From Delftia tsuruhatensis (GTDB lineage Bacteria; Pseudomonadota; Gammaproteobacteria; Burkholderiales; Burkholderiaceae_C): a stretch of DNA of 64,000 bases. How positions within the stretch are numbered: the stretch's first letter is position 1; each line of letters starts with the position of its first letter. The stretch is from assembly GCF_903815225.1 (NCBI RefSeq), contig NZ_LR813084.1, forward strand, positions 662,501 to 726,500. Reading direction: 5' to 3'. The notes below the pieces were generated by a model. It worked only from the letters and a program-made list of their open reading frames with translations. It was not told where the DNA came from and did no database searches. The translations under genes and the position numbers were made by a program. Below are positions 19,740 to 31,643 of the stretch, piece after piece.

Positions 19740-21458
19740 ATGCCCGCCCAGAACGCCCCGCTCGCTTCCAGCCATGCCCAAGGCCGCACCGATGTGCCGC
19801 TGATCGAGCAGACCATCGGCGATTTCTTCGCCGGCATGGCTGCCCGCCAGCCGCAGCGCGATGCGCTGGTCAGCCGCCACCAGGGCCTGCGCTACAGCTA
19901 TGCCCAGTTGCACGCCGAGGCGCGCAGGCTGGCCAGTGCGCTGCTGGGCCTTGGGCTGGACAAGGGCGACCGCATCGGCATCTGGTCGCACAACAATGCC
20001 GAATGGGTGCTGATGCAGCTGGCCACGGCCCAGGTCGGACTCGTGCTGGTCAACATCAATCCGGCCTACCGGACCTCGGAGGTCGAGTACGCGCTCAACA
20101 AGGTCGGCTGCAAGGCCCTGGTGACCATGGCGCAGTTCAAGACCAGCGACTACCTGGGCATGCTGCGCGAACTGGCGCCCGAACTGGCCACGGCCGAGCC
20201 GGGCCACCTGCAGGCGGCGCGCCTGCCCGGACTGCGCAGCGTGGTCTGGATCGACGTGGCAGGGCAGGGCGCCGAGCAGCCCGGCATGCTGCGCTTTTCC
20301 GGCCTGCTGGCGCGCGGCGATGCGCAGGATGCGCGCATCGACGCCGTGGCCGCCACGCTCAAGAATACCGACCCCATCAACATCCAGTTCACCAGCGGCA
20401 CCACGGGCTTTCCCAAGGGGGCCACGCTGACCCACCGCAACATCCTGAACAACGGCTTCTTCATCGGCGAGTGCATGCGGCTCACGCCGGAGGACCGGCT
20501 GTGCATTCCCGTGCCGCTGTACCACTGCTTCGGCATGGTGCTGGGCAACCTGGCCTGCTTCACGCATGGCTCGACCATCGTCTACCCGAATGACGGATTC
20601 GATCCGCTGCTGGTGCTGGAGACCGTGCAGGCCGAGCGCTGCACGGGCCTGCACGGCGTGCCCACGATGTTCATCGCCGAACTCGACCATCCGCGCTTCG
20701 GCGAGTTCGACCTGAGCACGCTGCGCACCGGCATCATGGCCGGATCGCCCTGCCCCATCGAGGTGATGAAGCGCGTGGTCAGCGACATGCACCTGTCCGA
20801 GATCACCATCGCCTACGGCATGACCGAGACCAGTCCGGTCAGTTGCCAGAGCGATGCCGGCACGCCCCTTGAGCGGCGCGTGTCCACCGTGGGCAAGGTG
20901 CAGCCGCACCTGGAGGTCAAGATCGTCGATCCTGCCACGGGGCAGACCGTGGCGCCCGGCATCTCGGGCGAGCTGTGCACGCGCGGCTACTCGGTCATGC
21001 ACGGCTACTGGGGTGACGAGGCCCGCACGCGAGAAGCCATCGACGACGAGGCCTGGATGCACACCGGCGACCTGGCCACCATGGACGCCGAGGGCTACGT
21101 CAACATCGTCGGCCGCATCAAGGACATGGTGATCCGCGGTGGCGAGAACATCTACCCGCGCGAGATCGAGGAATTCCTCTACCGCCACCCGCAGGTGCAG
21201 GACGTGCAGGTCGTCGGGGTGCCCGACGTGCGCTATGGCGAGGAGCTGTGCGCCTGGATCATCGCCAAGCCCGGCCAGGCGCTGACCGAAGACAGCGTGC
21301 GCGACTTCTGCAAGGGCCGGATCGCCCACTACAAGGTGCCGCGCTACATCCGCTTCGTCGAGGCCTTCCCGATGACGGTGACCGGCAAGATCCAGAAGTT
21401 CAAGATCCGCGACGAGATGATCGCCATGCTGGATCTGCGCCCCGCCAGGACCGCCTGA
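19740..21458 (+). CDS. AMP-binding acyl-CoA synthetase (fatty-acid-CoA ligase)
   Basis: 572-residue adenylate-forming enzyme activating a carboxylic acid to acyl-CoA. The P-loop is [16 protein letters not shown] (about 218-233), A5 is YGMTETSP, A7/A8 are [10 protein letters not shown] and [20 protein letters not shown], and the catalytic Lys is in [18 protein letters not shown] precedes the ATG at good spacing. It lies between the AraC regulator and the liuBCD block. Close relatives in pseudomonads act on medium- or branched-chain acids, so activation of isovalerate or related acids is plausible but unproven. Confidence 0.93.
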   Translation: MPAQNAPLASSHAQGRTDVPLIEQTIGDFFAGMAARQPQRDALVSRHQGLRYSYAQLHAEARRLASALLGLGLDKGDRIGIWSHNNAEWVLMQLATAQVGLVLVNINPAYRTSEVEYALNKVGCKALVTMAQFKTSDYLGMLRELAPELATAEPGHLQAARLPGLRSVVWIDVAGQGAEQPGMLRFSGLLARGDAQDARIDAVAATLKNTDPINIQFTSGTTGFPKGATLTHRNILNNGFFIGECMRLTPEDRLCIPVPLYHCFGMVLGNLACFTHGSTIVYPNDGFDPLLVLETVQAERCTGLHGVPTMFIAELDHPRFGEFDLSTLRTGIMAGSPCPIEVMKRVVSDMHLSEITIAYGMTETSPVSCQSDAGTPLERRVSTVGKVQPHLEVKIVDPATGQTVAPGISGELCTRGYSVMHGYWGDEARTREAIDDEAWMHTGDLATMDAEGYVNIVGRIKDMVIRGGENIYPREIEEFLYRHPQVQDVQVVGVPDVRYGEELCAWIIAKPGQALTEDSVRDFCKGRIAHYKVPRYIRFVEAFPMTVTGKIQKFKIRDEMIAMLDLRPARTA

Positions 21459-21502
21459 GGTCCGCTTCCATGCGCCGTTGCCCGCTGTCCCCCGCGTACC
21501 GC

Positions 21503-23236
21503 CTAGGGCGTTCCGCTCTCGGGCGCAGCCACGGCCGAGGCCGCTGCGCGCCGGGCCACGACCAGGCGCTTGCGCAGCGAGACCTCCTGCATGTCCAGCT
21601 CGCTGACCAGGTGGCGCAGCGACTCGTCGTTGATGCGGTGGGCCTGGCGCTCGGCATAGAGCGCGTCGCGCTCCTGGTGGATGCAGCGCAGGCGCAGCTC
21701 GATCTCCAGCAGGTAGCGCAGCTTGCGCTGGCGCACGACCTCGGGCGCCTCGCGCTGGATCTCGATGCTGGAGGCCGTTCCGCTGCCGTCGTCCAGCAGC
21801 TGCACGCGGTTGCGGTACTCCTGGGTCAGGTGGCCCATGACCTCCTGGTGCATGGCTACCCATTCGGGGGCGTGGCCCTGGATGTCCTCCTCGCTGAGCG
21901 TCAGTCCGCCGATGGCCGCCTGGCAGGCGGCCACGCGCGCCAGGCGCTCCTCGCGCACCGTGGGCGATTCGCCGGGCTGGGGCATGCGGCGCAGGATCAG
22001 CGGCAGGGCGACGCTGCCCAGCACCAGGGTGAAGAGGATGGTGCCCGTGGCCAGGAAGACCAGCATCTCGCGGCCGGGGAAGGGCTGGCCGTTGTTCAGC
22101 AGCATGGGAACGGACAGCGCGCCGGCCAGGGTCACCGCGCCGCGGATGCCGGCCATGGTGGTGGCCAGGTTCAGCAGGTGGGAAGGCCGCTCGGCCATCT
22201 TGCCCTGGTGGTGGGCGCGCACCAGGCTGCCCTGCACGCCCAGCGTCAGCCAGATCCAGCGCATCAGCAGCAGCGCGCTGGAGATGATGGCCACATAGCC
22301 CACCAGCACCCACCAGTCGCTGCCCGCCTCGTGCAGCGTCACGCCGATGATGGAGGGCAGCTGCAGGCCCAGCAGCAGGAAGATGGCGCCGTTGAACGAG
22401 GCCTCGACCATGCTCCAGGTGCCCTCGGTCTGCAGCCGCTCGCTGATGTAGCTGCTGCGCTCCAGATCGGCGAAGTTGGTGGCGATGCCCGCGGCCACGG
22501 CCGACAGGATGCCCGACACGCCGATCTTCTCGCCCACGATGTAGGCGGCGAACGGCAGCAGGATCAGCAGCAGCACCATCTGCGTGGCCGCCACGTCGCC
22601 CAGGCGCCGCGTGATGGTGCTGCGCGCATAGGAAAAGCCCCAGCCGATCAGCGTGCCCACGCCCAGGCCGCCCAGGGCCATCCACAGGAACTCCTTGGCC
22701 ACCTCGGTCCACGAGAACAGGCCGGTCAGCGTGGCGGCGATGGCGAACTTCAGCGCCACCAGGCCCGAGGCATCGTTGAGCAGCGATTCGCCCTCGAGGA
22801 TGTGCATGGTCTTCTCGGGCATGCCCAGGTTGCGCGTGATGGCCGAGACGGCCACGGCATCGGTGGGCGAGACCACGGCGGCCAGCGCGAAGGCCACGGT
22901 CAGCGGCATGCCGGGCACCAGCCAGTGGATCAGCCAGCCCAGCCCCACCACCGTGAACAGCACCAGGCCCAGGGCCAGACGCAGGATGGGGCGGTACAGC
23001 GAGAAGAATTCGCGCTTCGGAATGCGCCAGCCGTCGGCGAACAGCAGCGGTGGGATGAACAGCAGCAGGAACAGCTCGGGATCGAAGGCGATGTGCAGGC
23101 CCTTCTGCGGCCAGGCCATCAGCGCCCCCAGCGTGATCTGTATCAGCGGCAGCGGAATGGCGCGCACGTAGCGTGCGGCGATGCCCGTCAGCGCCCCCAG
23201 CAGCAGGACGAGCAAGACGATTTCAACGGTGTGCAT
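21503..23236 (-). CDS. CPA1-family Na+/H+ antiporter
   Basis: 577 residues: about 12 membrane segments (to about residue 410), then a long cytoplasmic tail rich in charged residues with coiled-coil character (about 420-570). The ion-binding helices carry [12 protein letters not shown] and [16 protein letters not shown], the paired Asp motifs of NhaP/CPA1 exchangers. It exports Na+ or K+ for protons at the inner membrane. It lies between the acyl-CoA synthetase and liuB but on the opposite strand, divergent from liuB with 92 bp between, so it is probably an unrelated insertion into the locus. Confidence 0.92.
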   Translation of the reverse strand: MHTVEIVLLVLLLGALTGIAARYVRAIPLPLIQITLGALMAWPQKGLHIAFDPELFLLLFIPPLLFADGWRIPKREFFSLYRPILRLALGLVLFTVVGLGWLIHWLVPGMPLTVAFALAAVVSPTDAVAVSAITRNLGMPEKTMHILEGESLLNDASGLVALKFAIAATLTGLFSWTEVAKEFLWMALGGLGVGTLIGWGFSYARSTITRRLGDVAATQMVLLLILLPFAAYIVGEKIGVSGILSAVAAGIATNFADLERSSYISERLQTEGTWSMVEASFNGAIFLLLGLQLPSIIGVTLHEAGSDWWVLVGYVAIISSALLLMRWIWLTLGVQGSLVRAHHQGKMAERPSHLLNLATTMAGIRGAVTLAGALSVPMLLNNGQPFPGREMLVFLATGTILFTLVLGSVALPLILRRMPQPGESPTVREERLARVAACQAAIGGLTLSEEDIQGHAPEWVAMHQEVMGHLTQEYRNRVQLLDDGSGTASSIEIQREAPEVVRQRKLRYLLEIELRLRCIHQERDALYAERQAHRINDESLRHLVSELDMQEVSLRKRLVVARRAAASAVAAPESGTP

Positions 23237-23328
23237 GCGGCATTGTCCCTAGCCTGGTCCACCGTTTCTTGCGAGACATTCGGAAAAACCAAGCGCCCGC
23301 ATCGGGCAAACACAAGAAGAGGCCACAC

Positions 23329-24936
23329 ATGAGCATTCTGGGCACCCAACTCAATCCGCGTTCGGCGGACTTCCTGGCCAATGCCGCGGCCATGCGCGCC
23401 GTGGTCGAGGACCTGCAGGCCCAGGTGGCCAAGGTCGCCGAAGGCGGCGGCGAGGCCGCGCGCGCCAAGCACGTGGCGCGCGGCAAGCTGCTGCCACGCG
23501 AGCGCGTGGCCATGCTGCTGGACCCGGGCACGCCCTTCCTGGAGATCGCGCCGCTGGCCGCGCTCAACATGTACCGCAACGACGCGCCCGGCGCGGGCCT
23601 GATCGCCGGCATCGGCCGCGTGAGCGGCGTGGACTGCATGATCGTGTGCAACGACGCCACGGTGAAGGGCGGCACCTACTACCCGATGACGGTGAAGAAG
23701 CACCTGCGCGCCCAGGAGATCGCCGCGCAGAACCGGCTGCCCTGCATCTACCTGGTGGACTCGGGCGGCGCCAACCTGCCCAACCAGGACGATGTGTTTC
23801 CCGACCGCGAGCACTTCGGCCGCATCTTCTTCAACCAGGCCAACATGAGCGCCCAGGGCATTGCCCAGATCGCCGTGGTCATGGGCTCGTGCACGGCCGG
23901 CGGTGCCTATGTGCCGGCCATGAGCGACGAGTCCATCATCGTCAAGAACCAGGGCACCATCTTCCTGGGCGGCCCGCCGCTGGTGAAGGCCGCCACGGGC
24001 GAGGTGGTCAGCGCCGAGGACCTGGGCGGCGGCGACGTGCACACGCGCCTGTCGGGCGTGGCCGACCACCTGGCCCACAACGACACCCATGCGCTGGCGC
24101 TGGCGCGCCAGGCCGTGGCCAACCTCAACCACGCCAAGCAGCCATCGGCCGGCGACCTGCCGCCCGAGGCCCCGCTGTTCGACGGCGGCGAACTGTACGG
24201 CGTCATCCCCGTGGACACGCGCAAGCCCTTCGACGTGCGCGAGATCATCGCCCGCGTGGTGGACGGCAGCCGCTTCGACGAGTTCAAGGCCCGCTTCGGC
24301 GCCACCCTGGTCTGCGGCTTTGCGCGCATCGAGGGCATGCAGGTGGGCATCATCGCCAACAACGGCATCCTGTTCAGCGAGTCGGCCGTCAAGGGCGCGC
24401 ACTTCATCGAGCTGTGCTGCCAGCGCAAGATCCCGCTGGTCTTCCTGCAGAACATCACCGGCTTCATGGTGGGCCGCAAGTACGAGAACGAGGGCATTGC
24501 CCGCCACGGCGCCAAGCTGGTCACGGCCGTGGCCACGGCGGCCGTGCCGAAGTTCACCATCATCATCGGCGGCTCCTTCGGCGCGGGCAACTACGGCATG
24601 TGCGGCCGCGCCTACTCGCCGCGCTTCCTGTGGATGTGGCCCAACGCGCGCATCTCGGTCATGGGCGGCGAGCAGGCGGCCAGCGTGCTGGCCACCGTCA
24701 AGCGCGACGGCATCGAGGCCAAGGGCGGCCAGTGGACGGCCGAGGAGGAGGAGGCCTTCAAGGCCCCCATCCGCCAGCAGTACGAGGATCAGGGCCACCC
24801 CTATTACGCGACGGCGCGCCTGTGGGACGATGGCGTCATCGACCCCGCCGACACGCGCCGCGTGCTGGCGCTGGGCCTGGCGGCCACGCGCAATGCGCCC
24901 ATCGAGGACACGCGCTTCGGCGTGTTCCGCATGTGA
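23329..24936 (+). CDS. liuB: Methylcrotonyl-CoA carboxylase, carboxyltransferase (beta) subunit
   Basis: 535 residues. It transfers the carboxyl group from biotin on LiuD to 3-methylcrotonyl-CoA, giving 3-methylglutaconyl-CoA. The two crotonase-like halves are clear: the N-terminal part contains [16 protein letters not shown] and [14 protein letters not shown]; the C-terminal part contains [20 protein letters not shown] and [16 protein letters not shown]. Length and motifs distinguish it from propionyl-CoA carboxylase beta. AAGAGG precedes the ATG. It heads a liuB-liuC-DUF4126-liuD run. No LiuR-like palindrome is visible in the 92 bp upstream. Confidence 0.96.
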   Translation: MSILGTQLNPRSADFLANAAAMRAVVEDLQAQVAKVAEGGGEAARAKHVARGKLLPRERVAMLLDPGTPFLEIAPLAALNMYRNDAPGAGLIAGIGRVSGVDCMIVCNDATVKGGTYYPMTVKKHLRAQEIAAQNRLPCIYLVDSGGANLPNQDDVFPDREHFGRIFFNQANMSAQGIAQIAVVMGSCTAGGAYVPAMSDESIIVKNQGTIFLGGPPLVKAATGEVVSAEDLGGGDVHTRLSGVADHLAHNDTHALALARQAVANLNHAKQPSAGDLPPEAPLFDGGELYGVIPVDTRKPFDVREIIARVVDGSRFDEFKARFGATLVCGFARIEGMQVGIIANNGILFSESAVKGAHFIELCCQRKIPLVFLQNITGFMVGRKYENEGIARHGAKLVTAVATAAVPKFTIIIGGSFGAGNYGMCGRAYSPRFLWMWPNARISVMGGEQAASVLATVKRDGIEAKGGQWTAEEEEAFKAPIRQQYEDQGHPYYATARLWDDGVIDPADTRRVLALGLAATRNAPIEDTRFGVFRM

Positions 24937-24970
24937 CGGCGGCCGTTCTTCCATCGCAGCGAGGCAACCC

Positions 24971-25756
24971 ATGAAAACCACCGCACTGACCCTCGAATTC
25001 CAGGGCCACCTGGCCACCATCACGCTGACCCAGCCCGAGGTGCGCAATGCCTTCAGCGACGAGGTCATCGCCGACATCACCCAGGCCTTCCGCACCGTGG
25101 GCAAGCGCAGCGACGTGCGCGCCGTGGTGCTGGCCGCCGAGGGCCCGGCCTTCTGCGCAGGCGCCAACCTCAACTGGATGCGCCGCATGGCCGACTACTC
25201 GCGTGACGAGAACCGCGAGGACGCCGGCCTGCTGGCCGAGATGCTGCGCGTGATCTACGAATGCCCGCAACCCACCATCGCGCGCGTGCAGGGCGACGTC
25301 TATGCGGGCGGCATGGGCCTGGTCGCGGCCTGCGACATGGCCGTGGCCGCCGAGGGCGCGGGCTTTTGCCTGTCCGAGGTCAAGATCGGCCTGATCCCCG
25401 CCACCATCAGCCCCTACGTGATCCGTGCCATGGGCGCGCGCGCGGCCCACCGCTACTTCCTGACCGGCGAGCGCTTCGACGCGGCCGAGGCGCTGCGCAT
25501 CGGCTTCGTCCACCGCGTGGTGCCGGCCGACGAGCTGGACAACGCCGTGGACGGCCTGCTCAAGCACCTGGTCAGTGCCGGACCGGCGGCCGCCCGCGCC
25601 TGCAAGCGACTGGTGATCGAGGTGGCCGGGCGCGACATCGACGAGCAACTGATCGCCGCCACCGTGGAGGGCATTGCCGACATCCGCGCCAGCGCCGAAG
25701 GCAAGGAGGGCGTGCAGGCCTTCCTGCAAAAGCGCAAGCCGGCCTGGCTGGCCTGA
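24971..25756 (+). CDS. liuC: 3-Methylglutaconyl-CoA hydratase (enoyl-CoA hydratase family)
   Basis: 261-residue crotonase-fold enzyme expected to hydrate 3-methylglutaconyl-CoA to 3-hydroxy-3-methylglutaryl-CoA. The oxyanion-hole segments are FCAGANLNWMRRM (about 61-73) and GDVYAGGMGLVAACD, followed by FCLSEVKIGLIPATISPYV. The ANLNWM motif is typical of methylglutaconyl-CoA hydratases rather than generic enoyl-CoA hydratases. It begins 34 bp after liuB and precedes a membrane protein gene and liuD. Confidence 0.93.
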   Translation: MKTTALTLEFQGHLATITLTQPEVRNAFSDEVIADITQAFRTVGKRSDVRAVVLAAEGPAFCAGANLNWMRRMADYSRDENREDAGLLAEMLRVIYECPQPTIARVQGDVYAGGMGLVAACDMAVAAEGAGFCLSEVKIGLIPATISPYVIRAMGARAAHRYFLTGERFDAAEALRIGFVHRVVPADELDNAVDGLLKHLVSAGPAAARACKRLVIEVAGRDIDEQLIAATVEGIADIRASAEGKEGVQAFLQKRKPAWLA

Positions 25757-25801
25757 TACGCGCAGGCTGCCTGTCCGCCGAACCATCACCGAGCCAACGC
25801 C

Positions 25802-26551
25802 ATGAGCACCCTGACCGACTCCCTCGTCCAGTGGCTGCAGTCCGTGGGCCTGTACCCGGGCCCGGCCGTGCACCACACGGTCAGCGAGGCGGCCGGCGAG
25901 GTGGCCGAGCGCGTGGGCCAGGCCGCCAGCGGCATGGACATGGCCGGCCTGCTGGCGCTGGCCGCCGCACTGGGCTGGGCCAGCGGCTTCCGGCTCTATG
26001 CCGTGGTCTTCGTGACCGGGCTGCTGGGGGCGCTGGGCTGGGTGGCGCTGCCGGGCGGGCTGCATGTGCTGGAGCATCCGGCCCTGCTGTTCGCCAGCGG
26101 CGCGCTGCTGTTCGTGGAGTTCTTCGCCGACAAGATTCCCGGCGTGGACTCGGTCTGGGACCTGCTGCAAAGCGTGATCCGCATCCCTGCGGGCGCGGCA
26201 CTGGCGGCCGGCGTCTTCGGCGCCGACAGCGCGACCATGGCCACCATGGCGGCCCTCATGGGCGGCTCGCTGGCCCTGTCCAGCCAGGTGGCCAAGAGCA
26301 CGGCGCGCGCGGCCATCAACACCTCGCCCGAGCCGTTTTCCAACGTGGGCGCCAGCCTGGTGGAAGACGGCGCCTCGGTGGGCGCGATCTGGCTGGCGCT
26401 CACGCATCCGCTGGCCTTCGCTGCCGTGCTGCTGGTCGTGGTCATCGCAATGTGGCTGCTGACCTGGGCGCTGTGGCGCTTTCTCAAGGCCGTGGTGCAG
26501 CGCCTGCGTGCGCTGTTCGGCGGGGCGCCCGCGATGGATCAAAAACCATAG
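25802..26551 (+). CDS. DUF4126 integral membrane protein
   Basis: 249 residues with about five hydrophobic segments (residues 47-65, 68-85, 90-108, 125-150, 195-225). Characteristic stretches are ASGFRLYAVVFVTGLLGALG, FVEFFADKIPGVDSVWD and AINTSPEPFSNVGASLVED, which match the DUF4126 family. Function is unknown. It is inserted between liuC and liuD with 45- and 51-bp gaps, so it is likely co-transcribed with them. A transport or membrane-scaffold role in acyl-CoA metabolism would be speculation. Confidence 0.85.
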   Translation: MSTLTDSLVQWLQSVGLYPGPAVHHTVSEAAGEVAERVGQAASGMDMAGLLALAAALGWASGFRLYAVVFVTGLLGALGWVALPGGLHVLEHPALLFASGALLFVEFFADKIPGVDSVWDLLQSVIRIPAGAALAAGVFGADSATMATMAALMGGSLALSSQVAKSTARAAINTSPEPFSNVGASLVEDGASVGAIWLALTHPLAFAAVLLVVVIAMWLLTWALWRFLKAVVQRLRALFGGAPAMDQKP

Positions 26552-26602
26552 CCGCCGGTCGCCTGATGACCGGGGCTGCAGAGAAAACACTGGAGATAAC
26601 GC

Positions 26603-28627
<2,025 letters not shown>

Positions 28628-28672
28628 GCGCGACGGCGCCCGGCGCTCCGGCGCTCCGGCGCCCGGCAGGGC

Positions 28673-29680
28673 TCAGTCCAGCGTCACGCCGGTGCTCTTC
28701 ACCAGCGCGCCCAGGCGCTGGGAGTCGCTCTTGATCAGGGCGCCGAATTCGGCCGCCGTGCCGCCCACGGCCGGCGTCCCTATGGCCTCCCAGCGCGTGC
28801 GGAAGGCCGGGTCCTTGAAGATGGCGTTGACCGTGGCATTGAGTTTGTCGATGGCGGCGGGCGGCGTGCCCGCGCGCACGGCAATGCCGTGCCAGCCGGT
28901 GATCTGGTAGCCGGGCACGCCGGCCTGGGCCATGGTGGGCACATCGGGCAGCACCTTGCTGCGCTCGGCCGAGGTGACGGCCAGCGGAATCAGGCGGCCG
29001 CCCTGGATGTGCTGCAGCGAGCTGCCCACGATGTCGAACATCACGCCCACCTGGCCACCGATCAGGTCGTTGAGCGCGGGGCCCGCGCCGCGGTAGGGCA
29101 CATGGCCCAGCTTGACCTGCTCCATGGAATTGAACAGCTCACCCGCCAGGTGCTGGGGCGTGCCGTTGCCGGCCGAGGCAAAGCTCAACGTCTTGCCCGA
29201 TCGGGCCAGGGCCAGGAACTCGGCCACGGTCTTGACGCCCAGCGAGGGATGCACTTCCAGCACCAGCGGGAAGGCCGACAACTGCACCACGGGCTCCAGG
29301 TCCTTGAGCGGGTTGAACGGCATGCTCTTGTACAGCGAGGCATTCACGGCCATGGGGCCGCTGGCCGCCAGCAGCAGCGTATGGCCGTCGGCCGGCGCCT
29401 GGCGGGCCACCTCGGCGCTGCCCAGGTTGCCGCCCGCGCCGCTCTTGTTCTCCACGATGACGGTCACGCCCAGGCGCTGCTGCAGCTCGGGCTGCAGCAT
29501 GCGCGCCATGAGGTCGGTGGGGCCGCCGGGCGGGTAGGGCACGACGAAGCGGATGGTCTTGTTCGGGAAGGCCGGCGCCGTGGCCTGGGCCGACGCCTGG
29601 CTGGCCAGGCCCAGGGCCATGAAGGCCAGGGAAAGCGTGGCGAGCGCGGTGCGCCGCGTGCCGTGGGTGGGCTGTTGCAT
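28673..29680 (-). CDS. Bug/TctC-type periplasmic tricarboxylate-binding receptor
   Basis: 335 residues with an N-terminal signal peptide (cleavage near ASAQA, about residue 32). Motifs of the Bordetella uptake gene family are present: RFVVPYPPGGPTDLMARML, ENKSGAGGNLGSAEVA, GHVPYRGAGPALNDLIGGQV and PDVPTMAQAGVPGY. Such receptors bind carboxylates in the periplasm, usually orphaned from TctAB as here. AGGAGA precedes the ATG. It is the last gene of a minus-strand run after the dehydrogenase and BKACE genes and probably delivers their beta-keto or hydroxy acid substrate. Confidence 0.92.
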   Translation of the reverse strand: MQQPTHGTRRTALATLSLAFMALGLASQASAQATAPAFPNKTIRFVVPYPPGGPTDLMARMLQPELQQRLGVTVIVENKSGAGGNLGSAEVARQAPADGHTLLLAASGPMAVNASLYKSMPFNPLKDLEPVVQLSAFPLVLEVHPSLGVKTVAEFLALARSGKTLSFASAGNGTPQHLAGELFNSMEQVKLGHVPYRGAGPALNDLIGGQVGVMFDIVGSSLQHIQGGRLIPLAVTSAERSKVLPDVPTMAQAGVPGYQITGWHGIAVRAGTPPAAIDKLNATVNAIFKDPAFRTRWEAIGTPAVGGTAAEFGALIKSDSQRLGALVKSTGVTLD

Positions 29681-29747
29681 GGTGTGTCTCCTGCCGGTGG
29701 TTGGAATGGATGGCCCGTCTGGTGCGGGCTCCTGGATGCCTTGGGGC

Positions 29748-30593
29748 TCAGCGCGGCGTGAAGCGCTGGCGTATGCCGTCGGCCGTGGCCAGCGGGCGGC
29801 CCAGGGCCCGAGCCGTCTCGGCGGCCTGGCGGACCAGGGCGGCGTTGTCGGGCGCGGTGGCGCCGTCCCGGGCCAGCAGGTTGTTCTCGAAGCCCACGCG
29901 CGCATGGCCGCCGAAGGCTGCCGCCGCCGCGATGCAGGTGTTTTCCGTGGCGCCGAAGGCGCACACGGCCCAGGGCTCGCCGCCGTCGTGCGCGGCCAGG
30001 AACGGCAGCAGATCCTGCGGCCGCGAGGTCTGGCCCGCGCTGTAGCGGCCCAGCACGAACAGCAGGAACCAGGGAGCCTCGGGCACCACGCCGCTGGCGC
30101 GAAGCGCCTGCCAGCGGCGCAGGTCGGCCACGTCGTAGAGGATGACCTGCACCATGACCTGGTCGCGCACCAGGCCCGCGAAAAAGTGCGCCAGTCCCGC
30201 ATCGCCGATCTCGGGCCGGTCGATCTCGCGCAGGCCGATGGAGACGGCCTCGGGCCGCAGCGCCTCGACCATGGCGATCTGCTGCGGCGCCTGGTACACG
30301 CCGGCCGCCTCGCTGGTGATCTGCACCACCATCTCCCGGCCCACGGTCTCGCGCACCACGCGCCAGGCCTCGCGGTAGCCTTCGACATCCAGGCTGTGGC
30401 GCCCCTGGGCGTCGCGGATGTGCATGTGGATCATGGCCGCGCCGGCATCCAGGCAGGCGCGCGCCGTGGCGGCCAGCGCCTGCGGCGTGATCGGCAGGGC
30501 AGGGTGGTCGGCCGGCTGCTTGTAGGCGCCATTGGGCGCTACGGTGATGATCAGCGGATTGCTCCACTGCGATGAAGGGACTGGCGTGCTCAT
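29748..30593 (-). CDS. Beta-keto acid cleavage enzyme (BKACE, DUF849)
   Basis: 281-residue zinc-dependent TIM-barrel enzyme of the 3-keto-5-aminohexanoate cleavage family. It condenses a beta-keto acid with acetyl-CoA to give an acetoacetyl-CoA and a new CoA ester. The family signs are the N-terminal ITVAPNGA, the metal-binding HMHIRD (His-x-His), QITSEAAGVY and the C-terminal GFENNLLARDG. The specific keto acid cannot be read from the sequence. Its start overlaps the stop of the upstream dehydrogenase gene by 4 nt (ATGA), so the two are translationally coupled. Confidence 0.92.
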   Translation of the reverse strand: MSTPVPSSQWSNPLIITVAPNGAYKQPADHPALPITPQALAATARACLDAGAAMIHMHIRDAQGRHSLDVEGYREAWRVVRETVGREMVVQITSEAAGVYQAPQQIAMVEALRPEAVSIGLREIDRPEIGDAGLAHFFAGLVRDQVMVQVILYDVADLRRWQALRASGVVPEAPWFLLFVLGRYSAGQTSRPQDLLPFLAAHDGGEPWAVCAFGATENTCIAAAAAFGGHARVGFENNLLARDGATAPDNAALVRQAAETARALGRPLATADGIRQRFTPR

Positions 30594-31573
30594 GGCGTGC
30601 CTTCTTCGCCGCCCGGCACCGGCAGTTCGCTGGCCAGCAGGGCCAGGCCCTGGCGCAGCAGCGCGTCATAGCGGGCGCGCTCGGCCAGGCGGCGGTCCTC
30701 GGGCCAGTCGAAGAAGCCCTTGCCGGTCTTCATGCCCAGATCGCCACGCGCCACGCGGTCGCGCAGGGCCTGGGCCGGTACATCGGTGTTGGACAGCGTG
30801 GGGTACATGGTGGCGGCCGCCGCGCAATGCACCTCGATGCCCGCATGGTCGCGCTGCAGCACGGGGCCGGCCGCCAGGAAGCGGAAGCCGAAGCCGAAGC
30901 GCACGGCGGCATCCACGTCCTCGGGTGAGGCAATACCCTCGTCGATGAGTGCAAAGGCCTCGCGCGACAGCGCGTGCTGCATGCGGTTGGCCAGAAAGCC
31001 GGGCTTGTCCTTCTTCACCAGCACGGGCACGCTGCCGCAGCCGCGCATGAAGCCGTGCAGCCATTGGCCCAGGGCCGGGTCGCTGCGCTCGCCCAGTACC
31101 ACTTCCACCAGCGGCACCAGGTGGGCTGGCATGAAAAAGTGCAGGCCCAGCATGCGCCGGGCCGTGGGCAGGCCGGCGGCGATGGCGCTGATGGGAAAGC
31201 CCGAGCTGTTGCTGGCCAGCACGGCGTCGGCCGGCGCATGCGCCTGCAGCTCGGCGAACAGCGCCTGTTTGGCATCCAGCCGCTCGGTGATGCATTCCAC
31301 CACCAGGGCCACGCCGTCCCAGGCCACATCCTCCAGCGCCGCGCAGACCGAGACCTGGGGCGCGCACCGAGAAAAGCCGGCCGTGGCCAGCTCGATGGCA
31401 ACGTGCTGCAGCAGCAGCTCGCGCCGTGCCGCGCCGGGATCGACCACGGTCACGCTGGCCCCGCCCCGGGCCAGGACCACGGCCACATCGGCACCCATGG
31501 TGCCTCCCCCGACGACCACCGTGCGCGCGTTGCGCGGCGAACTGCTGTGCATGCTGTCTCCTGCTGATTTCAT
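30590..31573 (-). CDS. 3-Hydroxyacyl-CoA dehydrogenase family oxidoreductase
   Basis: 327 residues. The N-terminal NAD-binding fold has VVVGGGTMGADVAVVLARGG; then ECITERLDAKQALFAEL, ASNSSGFPISAIA and the catalytic-His segment GLHFFMPAHLVPLVEVV; the C-terminal helical domain has GFLANRMQHALSREAFALID. The family includes 3-hydroxybutyryl-CoA, L-carnitine and L-gulonate dehydrogenases. Coupling to a BKACE gene suggests it oxidises a 3-hydroxy acid to the 3-keto acid that BKACE cleaves, as carnitine dehydrogenase does; this is inference. An in-frame ATG at 31552 is an alternative start. Confidence 0.9.
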   Translation of the reverse strand: MKSAGDSMHSSSPRNARTVVVGGGTMGADVAVVLARGGASVTVVDPGAARRELLLQHVAIELATAGFSRCAPQVSVCAALEDVAWDGVALVVECITERLDAKQALFAELQAHAPADAVLASNSSGFPISAIAAGLPTARRMLGLHFFMPAHLVPLVEVVLGERSDPALGQWLHGFMRGCGSVPVLVKKDKPGFLANRMQHALSREAFALIDEGIASPEDVDAAVRFGFGFRFLAAGPVLQRDHAGIEVHCAAAATMYPTLSNTDVPAQALRDRVARGDLGMKTGKGFFDWPEDRRLAERARYDALLRQGLALLASELPVPGGEEGTP

Positions 31574-31643
31574 GGATGTGGAGCGCAGTCTAGGCAGCCG
31601 TCATTGAACGGTAAAGACGCATTTTTCGATAAACTGATCGGCC

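Noticed and set aside
28628-28672. GC-rich repeats CGGCGCTC as a terminator between liuD and the Bug gene
   Set aside because: No clean stem followed by a T tract could be drawn on either strand.
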